64,000 nt of DNA from Rhipicephalus microplus (taxonomy: Eukaryota > Arthropoda > Arachnida > Ixodida > Ixodidae): contig NW_027464602.1 of the NCBI RefSeq assembly GCF_043290135.1, forward strand, positions 4,092,001 to 4,156,000, written 5' to 3'. Made by a program: the position numbers and the translations under genes. Positions 39,258-49,260 of this stretch are shown one piece after another (the first letter of the stretch is position 1; each line of letters begins with the position of its first letter). Under the pieces are notes generated by a model, which did not search any database, had not been told where the DNA came from, and saw only the letters and a list, made by a program, of their open reading frames with translations.

Positions 39258-42200
39258 CTCACCACCATCAGAACATAACTTCAAAGCTATCAGCCCAAAG
39301 AAAAAAAAAGCACCGAACCACCACCGGGTGGGCTCAAACCTCCAACCTTTCGGTTAACAGCCGATTGCGCTAGCCAATTGCGCCACGGAGACAGTCGTGC
39401 TCCACACTCACCACCATCAGAACATATCTTTAAAGCTATCAGCGCAAAGAAAAAAGCAAAACACCACTCCCGGAAGGGCTCGAACCTCCAACTTTTCGGT
39501 TAACAGCCGATCGCGCTGGCCAATTGCGCCACGGACAAAGTCCTGCTCCACTCTCACCACCGTCAGACCATTTCTTCAGAGCTATCACCCCAAAGAAAAA
39601 AAAAGCGCCGCACCACCACCGGGTGGGCTCGAACCTCCAACCTTTCGGTTAACAGCCGATCGCGCTAGCCAATTGCCCCACGGAGACAGTCGTGCTCCAC
39701 TCTCACCACCGTCAGAACATTTCTTCAGAGCTATCACCCCAAAGAAAAAAAAAGCGCCGCACCACCACCGGGTGGGCTCGAACCTCCAACTATTCGGTTA
39801 ACAGCCGATCGCGCTAGCCAATTGCCCCACGGAGACAGTCGTGCTCCACTCTCACCACCGTCAGAACATTTCTTCAGAGCTATCACCCCAAAGAAAAAAA
39901 AGCGCCGCACCACCACCGGTTGGGCTAGAACCTCCAACCTTTCGGCTAACAGCCGATCGCGCTAGCCAATTGCGCCACGAAGACAGTCCTGCTCTACTCT
40001 CACCACCATCAGAACATATCTTCAAAGCTATTACCGCAAAGAAAAAAGCAACACACCACTCCCGGGAGGGCTCAAAACTCCAACCTTTCGGTTAACAGCC
40101 AATCGAGCTAGCCCAATGCGCCACGGAGACAGTCTTGCTCCACTCTCACCACCATCAGAACATATCTTCAAAGCTATCATCGCAAAGAAAAAAGCAACAC
40201 AGCACTCCCGGGAGGGCTCGAAACTCCAACCTTTCGGTCAACAGCCGATCGCGCTAGCCCATTGCCCCACGGAGACAGTCTTGTTCATCTCTCACCACCA
40301 TCAGAACAAATCATCAAAGCTATCAGCCCAAAGAAAAAAAAAGCACCGCACCATTAACGGGTGGGCTTGAACCTCCAACTTTTCGGTTAACAGCCGATCG
40401 CGCTAGCCAATTGCGCCACGGAGACAATCGTGCTCCACTCTCACCACCATCAGAACATATCTTCAAAGCTATCAGCGCAAAGAAAGAAAAGCGCCACACC
40501 ACCAACGGGTGGGCTCGAACCTCCAACTTTTCGGTTAACAGCCGATCGCGCTGGCCAATTGCGCCACGGAGACAGTCCTGCTCCACTCTCACCACAATTA
40601 GAACATATCTTCAAAGCTATCAGCCCAAAGAAAAAAAAGCGCCGCACCACCACTTGTGGGCTCGAACCTCCAAACTTTCGGTTAACAGCAGATCGCGCTA
40701 GCCAATTGCGCCACGGAGACAATCGTGCTCCACTCTCACCACCATCAGAACATATCTTCAAAGCTATCAGCGCAAAGAAAAAAAAGCGCCGCACCACCAC
40801 CGGGTGGGCTCGAACCTCCAACCTTTCGGTTAACAGCCGATCGCGCAAGCCAATTTCGCCACGGAGACAGTCCTGCTCTACTCTCACCACCATCAGAACA
40901 TATCTTCAAAGGTATCAGCCCAAAGAAAAAAAAAGCGCCGCACCACCACTTGGTGGGCTCGAACCTCCGACTTTTCGGTTAACAGCCGATCGCGCGAGCC
41001 AATTGCGCCCCGGAGACAGTCCTGCTCCACTCTCACCACCGTCAGAACATTTCTTCAGAGCTAGCAGCCCAAAGAAAAAAAAGCGCCACACCACCACCGA
41101 TTGGGCTCGAACCTCCAACCTTTCGGTTAACAGCCGATCGCGCTAGCCAATTGTGCCACGAAGACTGTCCTGCTCCACTCTCAACACCATCAGAACATAT
41201 CTTCAAAGCTATTACCGCAAAGAAAAAAGCAACACACCACTCCTGGGAGGGCTCGAGACTCCAACCTTTCGGTTAACAGCCGATCGCGCTAGCCCATTGC
41301 GCCACGGGGACAGTCTTGCTCCACTCTCACCACCATCAGAACATATCTTCAAAGCTATCAGCGCAAAGAAAAAAGCAACACACCACTCCCGGGAGGGCTC
41401 GAAACTCCAACCTTTCGGTCAACAGCCGATCGCGCTAGCCCATTGCGCCACGGAGACAGTCTTGCTCCCTTCTCACCACCATCAGAACATAACTTCAAAG
41501 CTATCAGCCCAAAGAAAAAAAGCGCCGCACCACCACCGCGGGGGCTCGAACTTCCAACCTTTCGGTTAACAGCCGATCGCGCTAGCCAACTGCGCCACGG
41601 AGACAGTCCTGCTCCACTCTCACCACCATCAGAACATAACTTCAAAGCTATCAGCCCACAGAAAAAAAGCGCCACACCACCACCAGGAGAGCTCGAACCT
41701 CCAACTTTTCGGTTAACAGCCGATCGCGCTAGCCAATTGCACCATGGAGACAGTCATGCTCTACTCTCACCACCATCAGAACATTTCTTCAGAGCTATCA
41801 CCCCAAAGAAAAAAAAAGCGCCGCACCACCACCGGTTGGGCTCGAACCTCCAAACTTTCGGTTAACAGCCGATCGCGCTAGCCAATTGCCCCACGGAGAC
41901 AGTCGTGCTCCCCTCTCACCACCATCAGAACATATCTTCAAAGCTATTGCCGCAAAGAAAAAAGCAAAACACCACTCCCGAGAGGGCTCGAACCTCCATC
42001 CTTTCGGTTAACAGCCGATCGCGCTAGCCAATTGCGCCACGAAGACTGTCCTGCTCCACTCTCACCACCATCAGAACATATCTTCAAAGATATTACCGCA
42101 AAGAAAAAAGCAACACACCACTCCTGGGAGGGCTCGAGACTCCAACCTTTCGGTTAACAGCCGATCGCGCTAGCCCATTGCGCCACGGAGGCAGTCTTGC

Positions 42201-45062
42201 TCCACTCTCACCATCATCAAAACATATCTTCAAAGCTATCAGCGCAAAGAAAAAAGCAACACACCACTCCCGGGAGGGCTCGAAACTCCAACCTTTCGGT
42301 CAACAGCCGATCGCGCTAGCCCATTGCGCCACGGAGACAGTCTTGCTCCCTTCTCACCACCATCAGAACATATCTTCAAAGCTATCAGCGCAAAGAAAAA
42401 AGCAAAATACCACTCCCGGGAGGGCTCGAACCTCCAACTTTTCGGTTAACAGCCGATCGCGCTGGCCAATTGCGCCACGGAGAAAGTCCTGCTCAACTTT
42501 CACCACAATTAGAACATATCTTGAACGCTATCAGCCCAAAGAAAAAAAAAGCGCCGCACCACCACCGGGTGGGCTCGAACCTCCAACTTTTCGGTTAACA
42601 GCCGATCGCGCTAGCCAATTGCGCCATGGGGACCGTCCTGCTCCACTCTCAACACCGTCAGACCATTTCTTCAGAGCTATCACCCCAAAGAAAAAAAAGC
42701 GCCGCACCACCACCGGGTGGGCTCGAACCTCCAACCTTTCGGTTAACAGCCGATCGCGCTAGCCAATTGCCCCACGGAGACAGTCGTGCTCCACTCTCAC
42801 CACCGTCAGAACATTTCTTCAAAGATATTACCGCAAAGAAAAAAGCAACACACCACTCCCGGGAGGGCTCAAAACTCCAACCTTTCGGTTAACAGCCAAT
42901 CGAGCTAGCCCAATGCGCCACGGAGACAGTCTTGCTCCACTCTCACCACCATCAGAACATATCTTCAAAGCTATCTTCGCAAAGAAAAAAGCAACACAGC
43001 ACTCCCGGGAGGGCTCGAAACTCCAACCTTTCGGTCAACAGCCGATCGCGCTAGCCCATTGCGCCACGGAGACAGTCTTGTTCATCTCTAACCACCATCA
43101 GAACATATCATCAAAGCTATCAGCCCAAAGAAAAAAAAGCACCGCACCACCAACGGGTGGGCTCGAACCTCCAACTTTTCGGTTAACAGCCGATCGCGCT
43201 GGCCAATTTCGCCACGGAGACAGTCCTGCTCCACTCTCACCACAATTAGAACATATCTTCAAAGCTATCAGCCCAAAGAAAAAAAAGCGCCGCACCACCA
43301 CTTGTGGGCTCGAACCTACAACCTTTCGGTTAACAGCAGATCGCGCTAGCCAATTGCGCCACGGAGACAATCGTGCTCCACTCTCACCACCATCAGAACA
43401 TATCTTCAAAGCTATCAGCGCAAAGAAAAAAAACCGCCGCACCACCAATGGGTGGGCTCGAACCTCCAACTTTTCGGTTAACAGCCGATCGCGCTGGCCA
43501 ATTGCGCCATGGAGACAGTCGTGCTCCACTCTCACCACCATCAGAACATATCTTCAATGCTATCAGCGCAAAGAAAAAAGCAAAACACCACTCCCGGAAG
43601 GGCTCGAACCTCCAACTTTTCGGTTAACAGCCGATCGCGCTGGCCAATTGCGCCACGGACAAAGTCCTGCTCCACTCTCACCACCGTCAGACCATTTCTT
43701 CAGAGCTATCACCCCAAAGAAAAAAAAAGCGCCGCACCACCACCGGGTGGGTTTGAACCTCCAACCTTTCGGTTAACAGCCGATCGCGCTAGCCAATTGC
43801 CCCACGGAGAGAGTCGTGCTCCACTCTCACCACCGTCAGAACATTTCTTCAGAGCTATCACCCCAAAGAAAAAAAAGCGCCGCACCACCACCGGTTGGGC
43901 TAGAACCTCCAACCTTTCGGTTAACAGCCGATCGCGCTAGCCAATTGCGCCACGAAGACAGTCCTGCTCCACACTCACCACCATCAGAACATATCTTCAA
44001 AGCTATTACCGCAAAGAAAAAAGCAACACACCACTCCCGGGAGGGCTCAAAACTCCAACCTTTCGGTTAACAGCCGATCGCGCTAGCCCATTGCGCCACG
44101 GAGACAGTCTTGCTCCACTCTCACCACCATCAGAACATATCTTCAAAGCTATCATCGCAAAGAAAAAAGCAACACACCACCACCGGGTGGGCTCGAACCT
44201 CCAACTTTTCAAATAACAGCCGATCGCGCTGGCCAATTGCGGCACGGAGACAGTCCTGCTCCACTCTCACCACAATTAGAGCATAACTTCAAAGGTATCA
44301 GCCCAAAGAAAAAAAAGCGCCGCACCACAACTGGGTGGGCTCGAACATCCGACTTTTCGGTTAACAGCCGATCGCGCTAGCCAATCGCGCCACGGAGGCA
44401 GTCCTGCTCCACTCTCACCACCATCAGAACATATCTTCAAAGCTATCAGCCCAAAGAAAAAAAACCACCCCACCACCACCGGGTGGGCTCGAACCTCCAA
44501 CCTTTCGGTTAACAGCCAATCGCGCTAGCCAATTGCGCCACGGAGACAGTAATGCTCCACTCTCACCACCATCAGAACATATCTTCAAAGCTATCAGCAC
44601 AAAGAAAAAAAGCGCCGCACCACCACCGGGTGGGCTCGAACCTCCAACCTTTCGGTTAACAGCCGATCGCGCTAGCCAACTGCGCCATGGAGACAGTCGT
44701 GCTCCACTCTCACCACCATCAGAACATATCTTCAATGCTATCAGCGCAAAGAAAAAAGCAACACACCACTCCCGGGAGGGATCGCAACTCCAACCTTTCG
44801 GTTAACTGCCGATCGCGCTAGCCAATTGCGCCACGGAGACAGTCCTGCTCTACTCTCACCACCATCAGAACATATCTTCAAAGCTATTAGCCCGAAGAAA
44901 AAAAAGCGCCGCACCACCGCCGGGTGGGCTCGAAACTCCAACCTTTCGGTTAACAGCCGATCACGCTAGCCAATTGCGCCACGGAGACAGTCCTGCTCCA
45001 CTCTCACCACCATCAGAACATATCTTCAAAGCTATCAGCCCACAGAAAAAAAAGCGCCGCAC

Positions 45063-45135
45063 AACCACCGGGTAGGCTCGAACCTCCGACGTTTTGGTTA
45101 ACACCGATTGCGCTCGCCAATTGCGCCTTGGAGAC
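45063..45135 (-). pseudogene. tRNA-Asn-like unit with one-base deletion in the anticodon arm
   Basis: Plus-strand gttaacaccgattg replaces the usual gttaacagccgatcg, so one base is lost from the 5' side of the anticodon stem. The 5' acceptor end also reads CCAAGG instead of CCGTGG, and the T-stem has a further change (ggtag). The cloverleaf is clearly broken. Near-identical copies recur near 53.95, 58.22 and 63.82 kb, with a relative near 55.43 kb, so a defective unit is being copied with its neighbours. Confidence 0.6.
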
Positions 45136-46176
45136 AGTCCTGCTCCACTCTCACCACCATCAGAACATATCTTCAAAGCTATCAGCCCAAAGAAAAAAAA
45201 GCACTTCACCACCATCGGGTGGGCTCGAACCTCCAACTTTTCGGTTAACAGCCGATCACGCTAGCCAATTGCGCCACGGAGACAGTCCTGCTCCACTCTC
45301 ACCACCATCAGAACATATCTTCAAAGCTATCAGCCCACAGAAAAAAAAGCGCCGCACAACCACCGGGTAGGCTCGAACCTCCGCCTTTTCGGTTAACAGC
45401 CGATCGCGCTAGCCAATTGCGCCACGGAGACAATCCTGCTCCACTCTCACCACCATCAGAACATATCTTCAAAGCTATCAGCCCAAAGAAAAAAAAGCGC
45501 CGCACCACCACCGGGTGGGCTCGAACCTCCAACTCTCCGGTTAACAGCCGATCATGCTAGCCAATTGCGCCACGGAGACAGTCGTGCTCCACTCTCACCA
45601 CCATCAGAACATATCTTCAAAGCTATCAGCGCAAAGAAAAAAGCAAAACACCACTCCCGGAAGGGCTCGAACCTCCAACTTTTCGGTTAACAGCCGATCG
45701 CGCTGGCCAATATCGCCACGGACAAAGTCCTGCTCCACTCTCACCACCGTCAGACCATTTCTTCAGAGCTATCACCCCAAAGAAAAAAAAAGCGCCGCAC
45801 CACCACCGGGTGGGCTCCAACCTCCAACCTTTCGGTTAACAGCCGATCGCGCTAGCCAATTGCCCCACGGAGACAGTCGTGCTCCACTCTCACCACCATC
45901 AGAACATTTCTTCAGAGCAATCACCCCAAAGAAAAAAAAAGCGCCGCACCACCACCGGTTGGGCTAGAACCTCCAACCTTTCGGTTAACAGCCGATCGCG
46001 CTAGCCAATTGCGCCACGAAGACAGCCCTGCTCCACACTCACCACCATCAGAACATATCTTCAAAGCTATTACCGCAAAGAAAAAAGCAACACACCACTC
46101 CCGGGAGGGCTCAAAACTCCAACCTTTCGGTTAACAGCCGATCGCGCTAGCCCATTGCGCCACGGAGACAGTCTTG

Positions 46177-46180
46177 CTCC
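46177..46180. repeat. Left target-site duplication (CTCC) of gypsy element B
   Basis: CTCC precedes the left LTR and recurs right after the right LTR at 53,254-53,257. Removing the element and one copy restores gtcttgctccactctcacc, the normal array spacer. A 4-bp duplication fits Ty3/gypsy integrase. Confidence 0.9.
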
Positions 46181-46339
46181 TATAATATAGAACGGAGACA
46201 GTCAAAACAGTTATCCGAGACCAGGTAGGAGCGTAGGCCTAGCTATCAAAATCAGCGACAGTCCGGGCCGAGCGTCTCGTGCTTAGCACTGACAATGTGT
46301 GTGCCGAGATTTGCATGACCCACTACAATCATCATTACA
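46181..46339 (-). repeat. 3' LTR of gypsy element B (159 bp)
   Basis: In element sense it starts TGTAATGATG and ends ATATTATA, so the termini are TG...TA rather than TG...CA. It is identical to the other LTR except at 46,209. It contains acggagacagtc (46,192-46,203), a 12-mer also present at the 5' boundary of array monomers. Confidence 0.95.
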
Positions 46340-46341
46340 TA

Positions 46342-46351
46342 TTCCCCCCTC
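46342..46351 (-). promoter_or_regulatory. Polypurine tract of gypsy element B
   Basis: GAGGGGGGAA on the minus strand lies two bases before the 3' LTR, the standard position of the plus-strand primer for reverse transcription. The pol stop is 26 bases upstream, so the 3' untranslated segment is very short and holds nothing else visible. Confidence 0.85.
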
Positions 46352-46377
46352 GCTGAAGATGGTGCCAAGTAAGTGTT

Positions 46378-47340
46378 CTAAGGTGTCGTGAGGACAAGTG
46401 GTTCGTGATATGGTTTGAGGCGATTCACATGTACGATTTCGCGGCCTCGGCGACGCAGGTCCACTGTGGCCGTGAGGGGTTCGATGAGGTAGTTAACAGC
46501 GGAAGTTTGTTCTATGACGCGATAAGGTCCATGGTACCTGCTGACAAACTTTGTAGAGGTACCAGGAGCAGCACTGGGGGGCACCCACAGCCAAACAAGA
46601 GAGTTGGGCGAAAATTTGTAGTTGGACCGTCCATCGTCGTGACGAAATTTCTGTAGCCCTTGTTCTTGTGTTGTAAGGGTGCGAGCTGATTGCCGACATT
46701 CTTCCGCATACCGCGCGGCTTCGGAAAGTGGTGTGCCTTCGGATGAGTCGGGTCGGTAGGGGAGAATGGTGTCAATTGGAGATGATGGTTCTCGACCATA
46801 AAGTAAAAAGAATGGAGAAAAGCCTGTCGTCGCTTGAGGTGCCGTGTTGTAAGCGTACGTTACGTAAGGAAGGATAAGATCCCAGTTTGTGTGGTCGGAG
46901 GCGACATACATAGAAAGCATGTCGCCAAGAGTACGGTTGAAACGCTCGGTCAAACCATTTGTTTGTGGGCGATATGCGGTAGTACAGCGGTGAATTACAT
47001 GGCATTCTGCAAGAAGTTCTCGAATAACATCCGTGAGAAAGACGCGGCCTCGGTCGCTCAAAAGTTCACGTGGAGCGCCATGACGCAGAACAAAACGTTG
47101 CAGCAGGAAAGACGCAACGTCACGTGCCGTCGCGGCTGGTAGAGCGGCAGTTTCTGCATATCTCGTGAGATGGTCGATCGCTACAATAATCCAGCGATTC
47201 CCAGCTGATGTATATGGTAGAGGACCATAAAGGTCTATTCCAACCCGGTCGAATGGTCGCACTGGGCACGGTAACGGCTGCATTGGTGCAGTAGGACGGC
47301 TAGGATCGTGCTTGCGGCGTTGGCACTCTGTGCGAGATCG
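46378..47340 (-). pseudogene. pol: Integrase C-terminal two thirds of Pol, element B
   Basis: Resumes the integrase reading frame on the far side of the nested LINE. It begins in the HHCC zinc finger, where the expected CX2C reads R-T-E-C, so the first cysteine is replaced by arginine. It then carries the catalytic core: Asp at 47,235, Asp at 47,055 and Glu at 46,947, exactly D,D(35)E. A GPY/F-like motif (HGPYRV) and a VNRLKPY ending close the C-terminal domain before TAG at 46,380-46,378. The catalytic triad is intact, but the protein cannot be made as a fusion with RT because of the LINE. Confidence 0.9.
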
Positions 47341-49044
47341 AACTTAATCTATAAAGGCAAGGGAGAAAAGGACAAGATTCGCTCGTATAGACCACTAACC
47401 ATTACATCGGTACTATACAGGTTGGCGATGCAAGCAGTAAAAATGAATATAGAAACATGGGCCGAACATAACGGTATTTTGGGAGAACTTCAGAACGGAT
47501 TTCGAGTCGACAGGCGGTTAGACGATAACCTGTTTGTTCTCACTCAGTGTATAGAAATATCTAAAATAGAGAATAGGCCCTTGTATGTGGCTTTTCTAGA
47601 CATCACTGGGGCATACGACAACGTTAATCAGGAAATTTTGTGGGATATATTGAAAGGAATGGGCATAGGCGACGACTGTATACAGCTTTTGAGGAAGATA
47701 TACCGAGAAAATACAGTTTGCATAGAGTGGGAAGGAATGCGTAGCAAAGAGAACGTTGAGGTTAGCAGGGGTCTGAGACAGGGATGTCCTTTGTCCCCAC
47801 TGTTATTCATGCTGTACATGGTGAGTATGGAAAAAGCGCTAGAAGGTAGCAACATTGGTTTTAATCTGTCACACAAACAGGGCGGCATGATGATTGAGCA
47901 GAAGCTTCCAGGTTTATTTTATGCGGACGATATCGTCTTATTTGCGGACAGTCGAGATGATATACAGCAGCTGGCGAATATATGCGGAAGGGAAGGTGAA
48001 GCTCTTGGACTAGGATTCAGTGTAACGAAGTGTGGTTTGATGGTATTCAATGATCCCTGTGATCAGACGGTGTCCATACAAGGCCAAGAAATACCGAGGG
48101 TACGTGAATACAAGTACCTTGGAGTATGGGTAAATGAGAGTGATAGATACATGAAGGTACAGGAAAAAGCCTCGGCAGCAAAAGGAAAGAGGAATGCGGC
48201 AATAATGAAGCACAGAGCGTTGTGGGGATACAATAGGTATGAGGTGCTTCGAGGTCTGTGGAAGGGTGTAATGGTTCCAGGGCTTACTTTTGGGAACTCA
48301 GTGGTGTGCATGAGGGCAGAGGTGCAATCGGGAAAGGATGTAAATCAAAGGACTGTGGGACGCCTCGCGTTGGGTGCTCACGGGAAGACGACAAACGAGG
48401 CTGTAAAGGGCGATATGGGGTGGGCAGGTTTTGAGGCGAGGGAAGCGCAGAGCAAAATAAGGTTCGAAGAAAGGCTAAGAAATATGAAGGAGAGTAGATG
48501 GGCAGAGAAGGTGTTCCGTTATTTGTATAGGAAGAGCGTGGACACACAGTGGAGAAAAAGAACTAGAAGACTCACTAGTAAATATACGGCTGGTATTGTG
48601 AGCCATATGTCAACAAAGAGCGTTAAGGGAAAAGTCAGGGAGGCGGAGAGGATTTACTGGATGGCAGCTATGGAGAAAAAACCGGCTTTGAGTAACTACC
48701 GAAAGGGCAAAAATGAAATAAGGAGGGAGGCATTTTACGATAATTCAAGGGGAAGCGCTTTACTGTTTGAAGCGAGATCGGGTTGCCTTAGAACGCGTAG
48801 TTATAAAGCAAGATTCAGTAAAGAAGAAGAACAATGCACATGCTGCGGGAAAGATAAGGAAACGGCGGAGCATGTTCTGATTGAATGTGGAGATATCCAC
48901 CCAGGTGTACGTTTGGGCACGAGCCTACAGGAAGCCTTGGGTTTTAGGGACACCAATGGAAAGCTGAACACACCCGCGATTGAAATAAGTAAGAGACGGT
49001 TAGAGTACTGGTGGCAGAAAATTAGAGAGAAAGGACAAAAATAA
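47341..49044 (+). CDS. Non-LTR reverse transcriptase, C-terminal part (5' truncated)
   Basis: Open frame to TAA at 49,044, about 567 codons from the LINE boundary; the apparent ATG at 47,308 lies in antisense gypsy sequence and is not the native start. Visible RT motifs in order: YRPLTITSVLYR, FLDITGAYDNV (catalytic Asp), RGLRQGCPLSPLLF, and FYADDIVLF with ADD at 47,923-47,931. The thumb follows, then a C-terminal CX2CX8HX4C finger (48,835-48,888), as in I/R1/Jockey-like LINEs. The endonuclease and the first part of RT are missing, so this fragment cannot transpose. The absence of stops suggests a recent insertion. Clade not assigned with confidence. Confidence 0.85.
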   Translation, partial: NLIYKGKGEKDKIRSYRPLTITSVLYRLAMQAVKMNIETWAEHNGILGELQNGFRVDRRLDDNLFVLTQCIEISKIENRPLYVAFLDITGAYDNVNQEILWDILKGMGIGDDCIQLLRKIYRENTVCIEWEGMRSKENVEVSRGLRQGCPLSPLLFMLYMVSMEKALEGSNIGFNLSHKQGGMMIEQKLPGLFYADDIVLFADSRDDIQQLANICGREGEALGLGFSVTKCGLMVFNDPCDQTVSIQGQEIPRVREYKYLGVWVNESDRYMKVQEKASAAKGKRNAAIMKHRALWGYNRYEVLRGLWKGVMVPGLTFGNSVVCMRAEVQSGKDVNQRTVGRLALGAHGKTTNEAVKGDMGWAGFEAREAQSKIRFEERLRNMKESRWAEKVFRYLYRKSVDTQWRKRTRRLTSKYTAGIVSHMSTKSVKGKVREAERIYWMAAMEKKPALSNYRKGKNEIRREAFYDNSRGSALLFEARSGCLRTRSYKARFSKEEEQCTCCGKDKETAEHVLIECGDIHPGVRLGTSLQEALGFRDTNGKLNTPAIEISKRRLEYWWQKIREKGQK

Positions 49045-49240
49045 ATATTGGAAAAATAAAATATGGACAGTGTGCCGTAAATGGCAGAGACCTTAAGCTG
49101 AAAATTTACCTTTTTTCCATTAAGATAGAATTTATCGAAGTAGAGGCATTAGGCCAACATAAAAAAAAGAAAAATTTTTTTTTTGTCGAGCCTGGTGGCA
49201 TACCTGTCACCACCCCGTTATAAAGGGGACGCTCATAGCA

Positions 49241-49260
49241 TCCATCCATCCATCCATCCA
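49241..49260 (+). repeat. (TCCA)5 tail of the LINE
   Basis: Five perfect TCCA units mark the 3' terminus of the nested LINE. The gypsy frame resumes immediately after (atgtacttttgaac). Confidence 0.9.

Larger units (their letters stand above)
4936..46180 (-). repeat. Tandem array of ~147-bp tRNA-Asn-like monomers (left block, ~280 copies)
   Basis: Head-to-tail monomers of 143-149 bp, all in one orientation. On the minus strand each has GTCTCCG, a perfect A box (TGGCGCAATTGG), anticodon loop CTGTTAA (GTT, Asn), a T-arm with B box GGTTCGAGCCC, a 3' half that pairs poorly with the 5' acceptor strand, a 9-10 nt trailer, a run of 6-10 T, and a spacer of about 55 bp containing AGCTTTGAAGATATGTTCTG. 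The T run explains the length variation. Subtype A has the trailer ending GCGGCGC and T-stem GGAGG/CCACC. Subtype B has a TGTTGC- or TTTTGC-type trailer and T-stem GGAGG/CCTCC, often with B-box position 53 changed to T. Copies are arranged in higher-order blocks listed separately. No unrelated gene is visible in this interval. Confidence 0.95.
47341..49260 (+). mobile_element. 5'-truncated non-LTR retrotransposon (LINE) nested in integrase of element B
   Basis: Begins abruptly within an RT coding region at about 47,341 and ends with five TCCA units (49,241-49,260), typical of 5'-truncated target-primed insertions with a microsatellite tail. It is opposite in orientation to the host gypsy. The gypsy integrase finger reads up to ..FVQKY on one side and resumes at VRSRTECQ on the other, so little or no gypsy sequence was lost. 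A clear target duplication is not visible. The 3' untranslated part (49,045-49,240) holds an A-run/T-run pair and a GC-rich tail. Confidence 0.9.

Noticed and set aside
4936..46176. CRISPR-like regular repeat-spacer pattern
   Set aside because: The whole monomer is conserved, including the spacer, at 147-bp period. The pattern matches a eukaryotic tandem satellite, and the setting (LTR elements, LINE) is eukaryotic.
4936..46176. Functional cluster of tRNA-Asn genes
   Set aside because: The acceptor stem has mismatches and wobbles in both subtypes, and the T-stem or B box is damaged in many copies. Some may be transcribed, but none of the units I checked had a clean mature tRNA-Asn.
4936..46176. 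Classical dispersed SINE with tRNA head
   Set aside because: The units are strictly tandem, one-orientation, and lack individual target duplications or a LINE-type tail. A SINE origin of the first unit is possible but not shown.
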